Of a stretch of DNA of 64,000 bases, positions 10,701 through 24,900 are shown in pieces. This stretch comes from Anoplolepis gracilipes. Its lineage: Eukaryota > Arthropoda > Insecta > Hymenoptera > Formicidae. Every line of letters begins with the position of its first letter. The stretch's first letter is position 1. The position numbers and the translations under genes are program-made. The stretch lies in assembly GCF_047496725.1 (NCBI RefSeq), contig NC_132986.1, positions 2,070,001-2,134,000 of the forward strand, in the 5' to 3' direction. The notes beneath the pieces are model-generated. The model made no database searches. It was not told the origin of the DNA and saw only the letters and a list, made by a program, of their open reading frames with translations.

Positions 10701-11973
10701 CGCATGCGTGTAATTAACGGTAGTAAGATTAGCTATCTCGTTTTGCATTATCGACCAAATTATCCAAGTTGCCTAGTTAAAATTTTGCCGCACCAGCTTA
10801 TGTAATTGTAGGACGCTCCGCTAATTAAAGCGCCGCGTCCTGTTTGTAGAAGTTGAACGTCCCGCGTTACTCGTTACTTGGTGCCCGGAAGATATCGCGG
10901 TCCCTCCTGTGCGTAAAACTCTGATCCTGGAAATCCTATTACAGTACCCGGGATCATCCTCGTAGGTTCCCTTTTCCTGCGCAATCCCGTAAAATGATAT
11001 CACGACATGACCGTGGTGGTACGTCGATCTGCACGTGCCCTATGGTATAGTTTTACGACGACTTTTCTCTCTTATTCCCCGCTTTCCCTGTACAAACCTC
11101 ACAGGAAACGAGGCGATTCGAGATTCACTTTGTGATACACTTTTCCTTCTATCCCAACAGAAATCACAAGTGCGCTTTTACAATCGCAAATATTTCGACA
11201 TTGACTTTAAATCGGCTTTACAACATAAAATAAATTATTTGTTAAGCTGTGAGTGTCATTTTTGTGAAAGAAAACGATTCGGAATCAATTTCTATATTTT
11301 TGTACATTTTCTAAAAATATTATCCCGATTGAAAAAGTAGTCCAGAAATACTCTCAAAAATTGCGATTAAAAATATTATTTATTAACTAGGAAATATTCT
11401 GTGAAGAATATTTCATCAATCGCATTAGTCAGATCTTATTAGAATAGTTTAGAATAATTTTATCAGCAACCGAGGAGAACTAATTTAGTAGAAAATAAAT
11501 ATACGGATATACTCTCAATGATTATAACGCCCATTTTCTTAATATAACGATTTAGTTTTTATACAATCAACGAGCTTATAACCATGTTGATTTGACGAGA
11601 TAATAATGTCCCCGCGAGAACCAGATTTCAATCAGAGAACAATAAATTATAATAAATAAATGGCAGAGCACGTTGTTAATACTTTCTTTCACGTTCATAA
11701 GCTTCGCTTTCGTATCTCGTGATTCCTTCCCGTCGAACGGAGGGTCGAAGTTTTCTTGCAGATCAAGTGACGGGGTGCGTCGTTGGAAGTTTTCTAATCC
11801 CATTGGTGAAGGAGGCTGGAATTTTCTCCGGGCAACGTGCTGTTACGATGTGACAGTCTATAAGCAAACGATAAGAATTATTCAACGAACACTTTGTGAA
11901 ATAAAAAAATCTTTAAAGTAAAAAAAAAAAACATTGTCTTAATTTTTCAAACTTTCGTCTATTGTCACGTCCA
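4746..11973. other. Mad2 3' flank and AT-rich intergenic DNA, no gene recognised
   Basis: After the Mad2 3' UTR the DNA is AT-rich with short GC-richer patches (7.9-8.5 kb, 8.8-9.1 kb, 9.95-10.15 kb, 10.8-11.1 kb). Reading frames over 60 codons here (for example 7942-8127 and 11035-11340) have no recognisable domain and no flanking splice logic. A T20 tract (6906-6925), an AAT run (7602-7628) and an A21 tract (10576-10596) are present. Confidence 0.5.
5364..5369 (+). terminator. Candidate polyadenylation signal downstream of Mad2
   Basis: AATAAA in TAGAATAAAG lies about 620 nt after the Mad2 stop. Several ATTAAA variants occur earlier, so the real 3' end is unresolved. Confidence 0.3.
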
Positions 11974-12047
11974 TTTCTCATCCTATCTTTGATCCAGGAA
12001 AATAAATCCTTTTCTCATCCTATCTTTGATCCAGGAAAATAAATCCT
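11974..12047. repeat. Exact 37-bp tandem duplication
   Basis: The unit starting TTTCTCATCCTATC and ending AATAAATCCT occurs at 11974-12010 and again, identical, at 12011-12047. The next bases begin a third copy for five bases before diverging. The identity implies a recent local duplication or an assembly stutter. Confidence 0.9.
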
Positions 12048-14586
12048 TTTCTTATCTAAATTGTCTCATTACTCGTTAAAGCTCGTATATAGTTGCGTAA
12101 TTTTTTGCTGAACTTTTTGTTCGAAAAATTAATAACAGACTTGGAAACGAAAAGGAAGAGTATAAACAATTATTATTGCTAAGTTTAATTAGTATTGTTT
12201 CTAATAAATATTATTATCAAAAGTAAAGGAAAAGCGAAAATTCGACAGCATTTTATTCAATTAAATCATCACGTTACCAAATCGTAAACGTGTAGAACGT
12301 TAGCGAAGAGAGGTAAGCTGGAGAAACTTGTTCGAAGCAGAATAAAGTATTCAAATTTTAACTCTCTTTTCTCGAAAAAAGTAGGATATACTTTGGCTCA
12401 TGCCCTTTGCTCGGCGAATATCGATCGCGTGCTTTCTACTGCGAAGAAGAATACCGAACTTTTGGCCAACATTCTTCTTCAAACGAACTCGCAGTGCATC
12501 TCATGTTTCCGTTCTCACCTTTGTCGCGATCCAGGACGAGAACAGGATTCCGGGAGCGAGGATTGAAACTTTTCTTCTTCCGGATCTTTATCCCGCGAAA
12601 AAGAACGCTCAGCGCGATAGCTTTCGTCCAGGTTAACTCGCGAAACTTCGACTCACGGCGGTCCAGGATGCGGTATGCGCAAGGATGACGTTGGTCGGCG
12701 GCTCGCTTCATCCCCTGAGGCTCTTCTGTGACATCAAGCAGGGTGGCCAAATTATTCCTACGGCGCAAAAGGTACCGCTAATATATCATTAGCTTTTTCC
12801 GGCCTAATTAGCACAGACCTATTAAGCTTATCTTACGAGCATCAGGCTTTCTTCCAAAAGAAATTGTTAGATTAGAGGAAAGCGTTTACTTTCGCTAGGA
12901 ATTAAGATTGCAATTAATTAAGATTGGATGATTCAGTTCGAATACAGACATTGTATTAGGCATTTACCCGCGATTATGGTGAAAATTAAACTAGAAATAT
13001 ATTTATTTAACATCGAAACGTTGATATTTTACTGTAAAATATAAATTTTTGAAATTTTTGATATGGGAAAATAAAAAAATTATTAGGAAAATAAATGTGC
13101 ACTATAAATGAAAAGATCTTACTAATATATATAAAATTTTGGAATATAAGTATATAACGCTATTAGATTTAGTTATTATTAAAAAAAGGCTATGCGAAAT
13201 CTTCCATTTTTAGTGACAATTTATCTTGCAAATAACACTTGTTTGGATTGATTTCGACGCACCCTTTAATTTTTCGCATCATGCTCTTTGAAAGAGATAT
13301 AGTCTAATTTAGATTAGCGTAGTTAACGAGCCAATCTTAAAGAAGGATTAACTTTGGGAAACGATCCGGTTGTAAACTTTTAATTAACCGCTTTCGTAAT
13401 TATTTAATTGAGAAAATCAAGTCTTTCTAATGACTTCTTTACTGTCTATTTCGATCATTCTTCTCTTATTTTCTTAAATATCTGTTCTTTCGAGCTCCCA
13501 AATTGTTGAAAATTGTTAAGGCACATTTGCGTTACAAGCAGTTAGAATTAGATAATAGATGACAGTCTGCGGACTCGGTTTTGTCAAGTACCTAACGATG
13601 ATAATGGACCTCCCGTCTAATTAGAACGGACCATTAAGCTCTTATCCACGATCATTAGATTCGTCGAGTTTGGTTCTTGCCCCATTTGGTGTCGGAAGGA
13701 TCGCGCCTTATTGACAAATTCTCAAAGCTACATTCGAATCTTAATTAGTGAATCAACGAGCAATCTAAAGAGTAAAGATAAAAGGTTAAAGATTGAACCA
13801 GTCAAGCAATCAAGCTCCACCAAAGTTCAAAGTCTTTAGAAGTTAATCATTTTCAATCTCTAAATCTATAATTTGATATTTTGTATTATGTCTATTATTA
13901 TTAATATTATTGATCAAAAAAATTCTATGCATATAAAAAATTATCCACTAAAAGTTTTTAATTAATGTAATATCTAAAAAAATGTATGAAAAAGTTTTTT
14001 TTAGAAGATTTGTGATTGTCACACAATGTAATTAATATGTAAAAAGATCGATATATCTATTACATGTGAGCGTGTCATATATTTTAATAAAGGGTCTGAT
14101 CAATAAGAATCCGATAAAATGTCATCGTTCGAGCTGGTAAAATCCCGACCTGGGATCTATGCTAACGATCGAGGATCATCGGTAAATTGTTCGGCCATCA
14201 TCGTCGCGCCCAGGAGGATCTGGTCGGTGATAATTGATGAAATGAATCACGTTGACATCGACGGTGATCGTTAGCAATGAGCGGGAGAACACGAACCGCG
14301 AGCTATCGTTAATCACCGGGCCTGACACATCCGAGGCCATCGTTTGTTACTTTCGGGAAAGTTGTGCGGTCGCCCAACACTCCGATGCGAGTTATCAATT
14401 CCGTGGGACAGCATCGTTTGCCTTGGGTTAATTAAAAATTAAAGACATTAATTATCACGCTTGGGACGTTTATGCCGGACTTTTTATCTTACTGTTGTTA
14501 CTGCATCAAACTTATGGATAAAAAATTTTGAATATAAATTTTATGCACTAAAAACACGGTAGTATCATTAAAAAATAATAATATAT

Positions 14587-14589
<3 letters not shown>
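12048..14589. other. Noncoding stretch with two GC-balanced blocks
   Basis: GC-richer blocks at 12400-12780 and 14100-14460 are embedded in AT-rich DNA. The first carries overlapping ORFs on both strands (78-110 codons) that look like by-products of composition. The second contains no ORF and has several TAATTA/TAATTG motifs near its edges. Nothing was assigned. Confidence 0.45.

Positions 14590-14639
<50 letters not shown>
14590..14639. repeat. (AT)n microsatellite
   Basis: About 25 uninterrupted AT dinucleotides. Confidence 0.95.
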
Positions 14640-14644
<5 letters not shown>

Positions 14645-14965
14645 ATAAAATAATATATTATAATAACAAAATGATTAAATCTTTTGGTCGTCCTTTAAAG
14701 TTTCTTATTATGAAACTTGTGGAGCTGCTTATATATACTTATTTTATCCTACATTTTATTGATTAAATTATTAATGAAACCTTCACCTTCGACGAAGTTT
14801 CCGACCGGTCTAACGGGTACAGTAATCAGCACTTGTGCGGTGTCTCAAGGCTCTCTCTCGCCTTATCCCCAGAAGTTAACAACTATCAGGCTTTGTAACC
14901 ATGCTTAAGTTAACGCGAGTTTCGCACGCGTTGAATAGTTTGCAAGTCCATTACAGATGCATTAA

Positions 14966-14967
<2 letters not shown>

Positions 14968-15011
<44 letters not shown>
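14968..15011. repeat. (AT)n microsatellite
   Basis: About 22 AT dinucleotides. Confidence 0.95.
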
Positions 15012-15013
<2 letters not shown>

Positions 15014-18000
15014 TTACACGTATATATTTGTACATGTACCTACATACATGTCTAAATTCTCCGTTCCCTCTCAGCCACGAAGACACGTGATACTTTGTGC
15101 GCGATTATTTCGAGACATGACACAGTTGAATCTGACAAAGTTAATGTCTTAACGTGCGATGAGTGTGCGATAGCACGTTCAAGCATTGTCATCTTAAAGT
15201 TATCCTGCCCGAGACATCGGTTAACTCTAATTACAATTTAACAGATATTCTCTATCTTTTTTGCATCGAATTTAGATGTTACAAATGTTGAAAGAAAAGA
15301 GAAGCAGGAAATAGAAATATTAAACGAACAAAAAATATATTAAATAAACTTGAAAATACATTTGTGAATAACATTCTCATCACGTTAGTCACTAATTACG
15401 TAGATTAAACTTTAATTTTTAGTATTTTCACTTCATCATCAATCATTAGGCAAAAATTAATTTTCCTGATAATGTAATAAAATAATTCGCGTCCAAAGAA
15501 TAACAAAATAAGATGGCAGATTGTTGCGATCTTATCTTTAAGGCAAGAGGAAAACAAAATGTCGATAGCAGGGAGAAACTTACCGCGAAATTCGTATCTT
15601 TTCCCTTTGGGTAATATACGGAGATCTCGTGGTGAATTTTCGTGGCTGTCGGCCAGTGCCTTTTACACGAAGCGTTTATGCGACGTGCGTTTCGAGGATA
15701 CAAGAATACGGAGAGGCTTTCCCGCAAAGAGCTTTCGACATATCGCGCAAGGACTGCTACGAGCTTAGCAAGGAGCTCCGCAGAGACATCCGGCTCGCTC
15801 GTATCCCCATAGGTCTCTTTTCTCCTATCGCGCGTACAGTTTTCAGCTTTTACCCTTTGGCATTATTTTTAGCGTGGTTTTCCTTTACGAAAAACGGTCA
15901 GTCGTATCGTTTCCGCCTGACGTAGCGCCGTCTAAGGACACCGGGGAGCACTGGACGTTATTGCATGAGATATACAGTTACGTATGTTTCTCTCCGAGTA
16001 CGTGCTCGTACGTACTTTCTTCGGACAGATATCGATATTCGATTGTGAAGCTCTCTGAAGGCTTCGGGTAGCTATAAAAGCGTGTATCCGAGAAGGAGAT
16101 AACGCAAAGTGTAGAGAACCAACGTGAAACTACTATATTTCTTTTATTTATTTTTTTTTTTTTTCCCTCGCAATCTCTGGCCTATCGGGGGACGATAAAA
16201 TGTTTATTCGCAAACTATGGCGAATTCTCGAAGCTTACAGTTACAAAAGCCTCCGAAATTTCCCTCGTAATATCGATCCGAGTAAGTCTCACGCAAAATT
16301 TACTCCTTCCCCCTCTTCCTGACGTAGCTTCGACATTGAAGATCATTTTCGCCGGGTCGCGCGACTTCAACTTTGAACACGGCACGTGACTCGTGTCGGC
16401 AAGGACTCGGCTACCCTTCGCCAGGACGATAAATCACAGGGAAACCCATTGAGCCCCTTTATATCGGCGCGCCGCGAAAGTAGCTTCGTCTTCCTTCGTT
16501 CATCAGCGAGGTGACGTGGCCGTTGGGGCAATTTTTTGCTGTTATGCAGGGTGTCGCAGAATCACGGTAAATTCTTTCAACGGTAGATAATGGAAGAAAA
16601 ACTGAGAAGCATAACTGTATTATAATGTGGCAACGAAAAAAATTTGTCTACCAAGTTAATTAAAATATAATCTTACTTCGATTTTATAAAATTATTTTAC
16701 ATAGTAAATTTTTTTTTTCAATATTTAAGCGCAAGATAGATTCTAGATATTTATTTAAAATATTTAATGTTGAAGATTAGAAATTTGTGTGACGAAGAAT
16801 AACGTCCTTCCATTTTCATTTCGCTGAGAGGTGATCGTAAAATTCTCGTTAAAAGAGCACTCTGTCGCTCTGGGATAACGCTCCTGTATAACGCAAAATG
16901 CACCGATATCTCTCGCAAGACGTCACTCACGATAAAGGTGTAATAAAGTTGCATGAAACTGACCTTTGAGAAACGATGGTGATTCTTGACGATGGCCGGC
17001 GTCGTCGTCTCGAGGCGAGTCGATGTCGCGGGGATGACGGTGGACAATGGACGAAATGTAAGGAAGGAGTAGACGAGAGGGATGACGAGTGGAAGGAGGG
17101 TGGTTTGAAAGAGCGAAATGGGGAAAAAGTGGCGATGGGCGGGCGGCGACGAGTGCTCGAGATGACTACGCGAAAGATCCGCGGATAATGATGGTGACAT
17201 GATGGAAGGAGGAGAGCCCGAGGGGAACGCGGAAGGGGCGAAGTCGCGGATGCAGGAACCTGTACGGGGATAGGGGATGAGTGGGTGAGGCTACAACAAA
17301 ACAAAACACGATGAATGTCCCGATGTGCAAGCTGTAAGCAGAAAAAAAACACCACAAAGATCGATGGTTAGTTTTCTCTCTTCGTCACGTCGATCTCGCG
17401 CGCCAGTTGAATTATCCAGATAAATGCATCCGGATGGACGTTTATGTCGGATTTACGCTTTGGGGTAATCGTTAAATATTTCGTAATTGCTCACGCGAAT
17501 CCACCATGGAAGCGGCAAGCGCTATCCCGCGAGGGATTTGTATATCGTTGGCGCGCGTTCGTCCATTGATGGTTGGTTCCGTTCATTTTCGTTTTCAGCA
17601 TAATTCGCGCATTCGAAACAGACCGCGGAACAGATTGCGAATCAATTCTACACGATTGTAAAACATTTATAGAGCGTTAAGTTTAAGCGGGGTAATGGAA
17701 GATTATAGAATAAATTGACAGCAATAATCCTAATGTGATAAAATTAACAATCAATTAAATTTCAAAATTGCAGATATTGTAAATACTCGTTTAATAATAA
17801 TCAAAAAACGGATCAATCCTTCGAAGAGAAAAATTTCCGATAGGAATAAAATTATATTTTTCTAAAGATCAGATACAAAAAAGAAATAAGAAGGTATAGA
17901 TTTATTTTATTTTTTTATCCAAGACAAAAAGGAAGAATTGTTTTTCAATTTATCAAAGAGTTTCTATTATTCCAATTTGATTCTAACGAGTTTTGCTGCA

Positions 18001-21000
18001 CAACATTTTTTGGTTTCAATTCTGATTGTAAAAAAAAAAAAAATGAAACGATTTCAAACGAATTTAATTGGTCATACTGTAAAATATTTTTTTAGTTTTT
18101 GATAAAGTGAAATATCTAATGGCTTAGAGAAATAGATCAATTTACCTTGACAGTGCCGCTAGATGCGCTAGAAGCGGGCGAGCGTCACGTCCTCGGCGAA
18201 CGAAGAAAACTTATCCATATCTTGAGTGCGAGCAAGAAAAGAAAATAGTCCTCCGTTAAGCGTCTGATGTGAAAAATAAATATCGCTTCTATGGAATCTT
18301 GAAATAAAACTGACAATGAGATATTAAATTTTCTCTCAATGCTTTTTGTTACGCATACAGTATTATATAATAGTCGCATTTTCTCTGCTTACGTATATAT
18401 GAAAAAGAAAATAGTTTTGCATTTTAAAAATATATATTAATCTATTATAATACAAATCTCTATTATTTAATGATAAAAAAAATCAACGAAATCTCGGTAC
18501 ATATTGTTCAGATTAAATCTAAGACTAAAAAATCGCTGTGTCGTAATTTATACGACTTTCGTGCAGTTGAGAAAAAATTCATGCGCTTGCGAAAACACGA
18601 GCTTCTCGTCCTCGTACTACAGCGATTGTTGACCCCACGAGCTCTTCAAGGCTCTTCACCAACCCTGAAGAACGAGAACGTGAGAGGAAATAGTTCTATT
18701 CCTGTCGTTCTCGCGATGAATCATTTCGTTTACCCCTATCTCAGTCTAATGCGTATAAAGGACCCTTATTCACCGAAAGGTAGATGGTCTCGTTTATATT
18801 CGCTTTTAAGAATAATTTTATAAATAGATTACTTGTAATAGCGCTAAAAATCTTTTTTATCCTCTTTTACTTACTTTAAAATTATGTTACTCGCTACGAT
18901 AATGACATAAAAAACATTAAACTGATTATTTTTGCAATCAAATACTTTTCTAGATAAACTATTTTTTTTTTTTCATGTAGATAAAAATATTTTCAGATAT
19001 ATATTTCAAAGTTTTAATAATGTGTTGAGAAAAGTCGTAATTGTAAATAATCTTACAAGAACATATTTTTTATTATAATTATGCATGATATATATATACA
19101 CACACACGCACGTCTAAATCATAAAATATGAAAAATAAAAGAGATAAAAAATTGATTAAAGTTTAAACAAATAACCGACATAAACTCGGCCAGTAATATT
19201 TTTTGAGCAATGCTACATTTGATCGCTCGCATTCCCTGGCAGATTTATCATATCAAGTCAATCTTGCCACAAAAGCAAAAGAGCATCTATTCATCCTCGA
19301 CGTTCGATTCGTTGAACGATCGCGCAATAGCAAGGAATCCGATCGGCTACCATTGTAGTTTCTGATTAAATGAACATTGCGGCGCGGAATTTCGCTGATA
19401 CACCGCATTGTCCTGACGTGCCAATTACCGGTTACGTAGCAACGACGTACTGACGGCGAAATTTAACCGAGTGAAATGGAGAATTCTCTACAGAACTTTA
19501 ACATTCAATAAACTTGCGGATAATGGCACCAATACCGGTATTGTGCCGTTGCAGTAAGCTTGACCGCTATTAGCGTCCTTTCGTGAATTTGTGCTGCGCC
19601 TTGGCTTTACCGCATTAGAATTCATGTGTTTAGTACGAGAATGGGAGAATCGTGCCGAAGACTGCGTTTAGGTGTATTACCGTAAGGCAATAGAACAAAT
19701 TACCCGATAGTCCTTCCTTTAGTCGTAAGATAAAGTTGCCTAGAAAACTTTAAACAAGAATTTATACGATTGTTTTCCCTTAATTTCATAATTTCTCGAC
19801 ATTAATATAATACCGATTAATATGATTTGATTAAGATTTAAATGAATATTGTTATTAAAAATAAAATAAAAATAATTTTCCGCTTTTTTATTAGAGTTTT
19901 TAAAGTCAACAACTTTATAGGAGCAATTATTTTAATTTTCAACATAAGTAGGTATTTTTGTCGCGCTTCTTCCAACAAAAACCAAATTATTTAAATGTTG
20001 TGTGTTTCGTTTAAATATTATTCAATGTATCGCAAACGTCAGTGGCTTGAAATAAATGAAATTTTTCTTCGCGAGACGCACCATATCGGTCTTATTCGCA
20101 CAATGCTCAGAGTTATCGACGACTTAAAAACTTCGTCGAGTCTGTTGATTTCAAAAGACACACCGTTCGTGAAATGTATGCGCATCGGAGGAACATTTAT
20201 TTCCCGGCTGCGACGAAGAGCGCGCGTTACCTTCCAAACGTTCCCCTATGTAAATTACGCGGGCGCTTCTTTTTGTTTTATATTCTCTCTATCCTCCTCC
20301 TCCTCTTCCCTTCCCGTTGTTATCGGAAACCATTGAATTCATGATCGTTTCACGGACGAGAACGGGATGAGGGCAGAGGGGGATACACAAGCGCCCGGTT
20401 CTCTCGAATGCATAAAAGAGGCAATCGCGCCTGGGCGCGATGTAAATTCATTACACATGTATGTCGAGCGTTCGTCCGAGTGCGTTTGTTTGTAAAATCT
20501 AATCAAATATTGTCCGACGCTTATTCGCGCCATTTTTATAAAAATCCTATTGTCGAGACCGGACGAAACGTAGCGATGCGGTCGTTTTCTTCCGTGCAAT
20601 CAATATTCGTCTGCTTGTGTATAATCGATTATTAGAATTAACGGAACAATTTTATCGAATATAAAAGGTTATTTTTTTCATTTACTACGATATTGCTTCT
20701 TTTTTCACTCAAGACCAGGTTAAGTACTTTTTTTTATACATTTATGAAAAACAGAATAATATTGTGTACTTTAAGTTTGCTCTTACACAAAAATAGAATT
20801 CTGTGCATTCAATTTCAAAAACTAATGTTTAATTACAGCTTCCTTGAGAAAAACATTTTTTTTTTTTTTTTATAAACAAGACCCTATATCGACAAATCCA
20901 TTTACTTAAAATCCTCGAAATCTTTCCAGAATATTGATCGAATATAATCATATCTACGTACTTACTAGATTTTCTTTTTAATTTCTATCGCAAATTTCAC

Positions 21001-21860
21001 GACTAGCTTTGCAAGACAGAATAAAAAATTCCTAAAATAACAAAATTTTACCCCTCGACTGCCTTCGATTATATATCATCATTTATTTATCCGTCGTCAT
21101 GCCGTCGTTACATTACGAGCATACGTATGTCTAATCGGCAGTATAGTCGCGGGTTAATACGTTACCGTGTCGCATGTTCAGGTACGACAAACTACACGGA
21201 GTTCAGGCCGAACGAGAGAGAAATTGCCGCAATTCTGGCGAAGGTGGAATCCTAAGCGCGTAGTAGGCTCATAGTAATTCTCTCCTCCGTCGGCAGGAAG
21301 ATAGTAACGGCAGCCTCGGCGCGATCTGGTGTACCACCATATACCAGATGCCGGCGAAACGTATCGGGCTGTAACCCCCTTCCCTCCCCATCTCTCCTCC
21401 ATCCGCAGCCGGTAATACGTATCGGACTACATTTCACGGTTGATCGAGGCCTGGGCCGGCAACGCCATAGACTATTTCCCAAAGGATTCCCAGAGCGATA
21501 TAATGGGCTTGCCAAGGTATAACGTAGCTGGCTACCTAACTCTCTATCGTATTACCGGGAGCCGACCGAGCCCACTATCTCCCTTCCTTCCTTCCTTCCC
21601 TCCCCCGAACATTGCTCGACCGACCGTGGCCTCGGCCGGGGTCCTCACGGGGTGAATTCGTCAACTGGCGCACTTCTCTCAGAAACGACGAGAGATGGGC
21701 TTGCGGGGTCGATGCTCGATTCGAAAATTGCGCTTCCTCACCACGTACTCGCTTCGTGTGTACGATCGTGCCTCTCCTCGCAACGATTTCGCCTTGGCTT
21801 TTCCTACGCGATACCATCCCTCGGGTGCGCGCCTTACCCTCCTCGCTGAGCGAAACCTTA
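15012..21860. other. Noncoding stretch, scattered GC-rich islands
   Basis: Islands at 15.55-16.5 kb, 16.8-17.6 kb, 18.5-18.8 kb, 20.0-20.6 kb and 21.1-21.86 kb alternate with AT-rich DNA. Plus-strand 15629-15925 (98 codons) and minus-strand 16751-17200 are the longest frames. Both lack a family signature, and the latter is Ser/Pro/Leu low-complexity. No RNA gene was recognised. Confidence 0.45.
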
Positions 21861-21961
21861 TCTATCTACCTACTTACCTACCTACCTACCTACCTACCTA
21901 CCTACCTACCTACCTACCTACCTACCTACCTACCTACCTACCTACCTATCTACCTACCTAC
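21861..21961. repeat. (TACC)n tetranucleotide repeat
   Basis: About 100 bp of CTAC/TACC units with a few single-base variants. The Tyr-Leu-Pro-Thr repeat peptides predicted over it are artefacts. Confidence 0.95.
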
Positions 21962-24900
21962 CCGGTCGCTTCTATCTCGCAGAATCTGTGAAAAGGCTCC
22001 TTCAGGTAGGGTAAAATTGAAAAGTAGAGCTGCAAATCTCATTTAGATCGCTTCGAACGATTTGAGTTGGTGAGAGGGCGTGCTTTCTCTCTCTCTCTCT
22101 CTCTCTCTCGCTTTTTCTTTTTACGATTTTCTCTGTTTTTCCTGCCGGGAATTTATGGAATTTGATTTGATCCGAGAAAAGATCACGCAAGATAATAAAA
22201 GGCGAATGTCGGCCTTTGCTGTGAAAAACAGGGTTATTAATTATCGCCTAGTATAGTCACCTTCTTTTCTCTTTCCTCTTTTTCTTCCTTTTTTTAAAAA
22301 TGTGCACCCTTGGCAGAGCGTATGGAGACTACGGATGTCACGAAAAGCATTGTGAGAGTACACGAGAATCGCGTATCGAGGGTCTTTTGTTGGTGTTACA
22401 TAAAGAGGGCGGAAAGGAGAGAGGAAGGCTATTGTCTCGGTAGTCGCGCTACCAGAAGAACGGAAGCACTTCCGCGCGTGCCCGTATTTCAGACATTTTT
22501 TAATACCACGAATGACTTGTGCTGCGCTGAGCGCTATTAACTTTCTCTATTAACTTTGCCCCAGATTATTTCTGAATGTCTGAGCAAGATGCTCGTTTTG
22601 TACTTAATTCACTTTATTAAAATTATATTAATTACGTACTTATTATTTAATTTTTCGATATTATTATTTTAGCAGTTAAATTTGTGAGGAGTTCATATCA
22701 TTTTTTTTTTGTTTAATTATAGCATGAAAAAGTGTAATATTAAATTGACTGTTTTAAATACTCTTGAAAAATTATTGTTTTAACAAGTTAATCGAATAAA
22801 TTAAAAGATATGCTTCCATATATTTAATTTATTTATTATATTTATTAATAATTTATTAATTATATTTTAATAATTTATCAATTATAATTTATTAATTATA
22901 TTTATTATTTATACGTTTGAGAAAGATTAATGAGTTGTATAAAATTTTATTCATCCAACTTCACTGCTTTATACTTGCACGTCATTTGAGAATTGGTTGA
23001 GGCCAATAATCATTTCATCTCTATTTTTTTTTCTACATTTGAATGTGACAGTTGTATCTGCGACACGACAAGTTTTTTTGACAAGAAAAGTAATGTCCTA
23101 CAAATTCACGACGCGACAATTTTCCCAGTTGAATACGACGCGACCATTTATTTCAGATGGTCGTGTGATCATCGTTTAGATGATCCCTTCGGGATGTCTT
23201 ATTGCCGGCCATTCGGCCGGTTTGACGTTTTAAAAGCGACCATTACGACGCGCAACACAATGGCAATACCGGGGGTGGCCGTTAGCGCTTCGCGACGTCG
23301 TCGCGCTAGCTCGCGCGATACATGCTCGTATAGTCTGTCGCTTAGGGTGGATATCCGGTCTACCGAATGTCCTGGCGGTCGTTATAGTTTAATGCGTCGG
23401 GCGCCACCGTAATGCGAATTCATTGCCGAGCGAAAGCAGCGCGTCGGTTGGTCAGCCGTTCGTGTAAACATCATGTAACCCAGTCCAGCTCAGTCATCCA
23501 GCCAACGAGAAATCCTGCAACCGCGTGTCCGCGTACGTATACACACACACAACTATATATATATATATACACACACATTTTGTCTTCTCGTCGACGGTCC
23601 ATCACTCTTCGATCCATTCAACTCTAAAGACATGCGCCCTTATTTCTGTTCTTAACAAAAGTCATAAAGTGCGATTCGACTGGCCGGTCTCACAAGATTT
23701 GCGTATCATTATTAGGTTGACGTAAGATTTTTCTGCGATTAAATGGCCACATCGCGGATTGACAAAAACAATCCGTCGATCGGCATTAGAGTAGTGAATA
23801 CTAGCGATAAGCTTGGTGTCGCGTTATCCGTGTAATTATTCGTGCGAAATAGGCACAGTTTAATTCCGCAAGGACGGTCCATTGGAGCTTGATCAAACTC
23901 ACACGTGTCCGAATTTCCCACGCGTTTTCGCATAAAGAACGACAAATTTAAAATACGAAAATACTAAATGATGCATATGTTATATTAGCGCGTAATCCCT
24001 GATTATCTCTGAATTAACTTATGAATGCTAATTTAATCGGAAGAGCAGCGCGGAATTTAAGGGTTGTTTGACTATTTCATTTTGTGTGTTGTACAATATC
24101 GTGTATTTGTTTCTCATTATTTCATATTCTATTATTTATTTAATTTATTCATGTATTAATTATTCACCACACTTTAATTACGCTTGCTATTTATTAATGA
24201 TATTTCTACTTTATTATCGAGAAATACTAGTGTTTCTTCGCCGGATATGTCAAACATTTCTAGTACCGTCTGGGGATGTTCACATCGGTGCGGCCATACG
24301 GAACAATATCTATCTCTGCCGTAGAATAATATCTCTCTCTCTCTCTCTCTCTCTCCGAGGAATAATATCAATATCCAAATAGAATGGATATTCAATCTCG
24401 AACTCGCGAAATGCCAGATTAAACCTAGATTTCTCAAGATAAAGTTACGACGAATTATGATTACAGAGGTGGGGATGATGTACAGTTAAAGCGATGAAAC
24501 GTGTCTGTAAGATTTATCGTGAGAGAGAGAAAGAGAGAGGGAGAGAGAGAGAATAGCAAGAAATTTGTTCCGTGTAATATTATAAATCTTAGAAAACGCT
24601 ATTGTCTTTCATTAGATGTCTTATCTTTTTTTTTATAGTTCATGAAAAGATACTAGTATAAACTAGATTTTCAAAATCATAAAAACATCTAATTGTAAGA
24701 GAGATTTAGAATTCGTCTCTTTCCTCTTCTTTCTCATATGTATTTTAAATGAATTTGCGCGTGTTGTAGAATACAAAGCATGCATCACCTACGATATTAC
24801 AAAGTCTATCGAAGCTCACACTAAACTAGAAATAGGGCTTTGCGGAACAGCTGATATAGATTTAATAACCTAAGCTTCATGCGAGTTGCATTAGTATTGC

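Noticed and set aside
15629..15925. 98-codon plus-strand ORF with ordinary composition
   Set aside because: No recognisable family, no promoter or splice evidence; overlapping ORFs in other frames of the same island are equally open.
23714..23750. Mariner-like terminus (TTAGGTTGACGTAAGATTTT)
   Set aside because: No matching inverted end or transposase fragment nearby; similarity is limited to the first eight or so bases.
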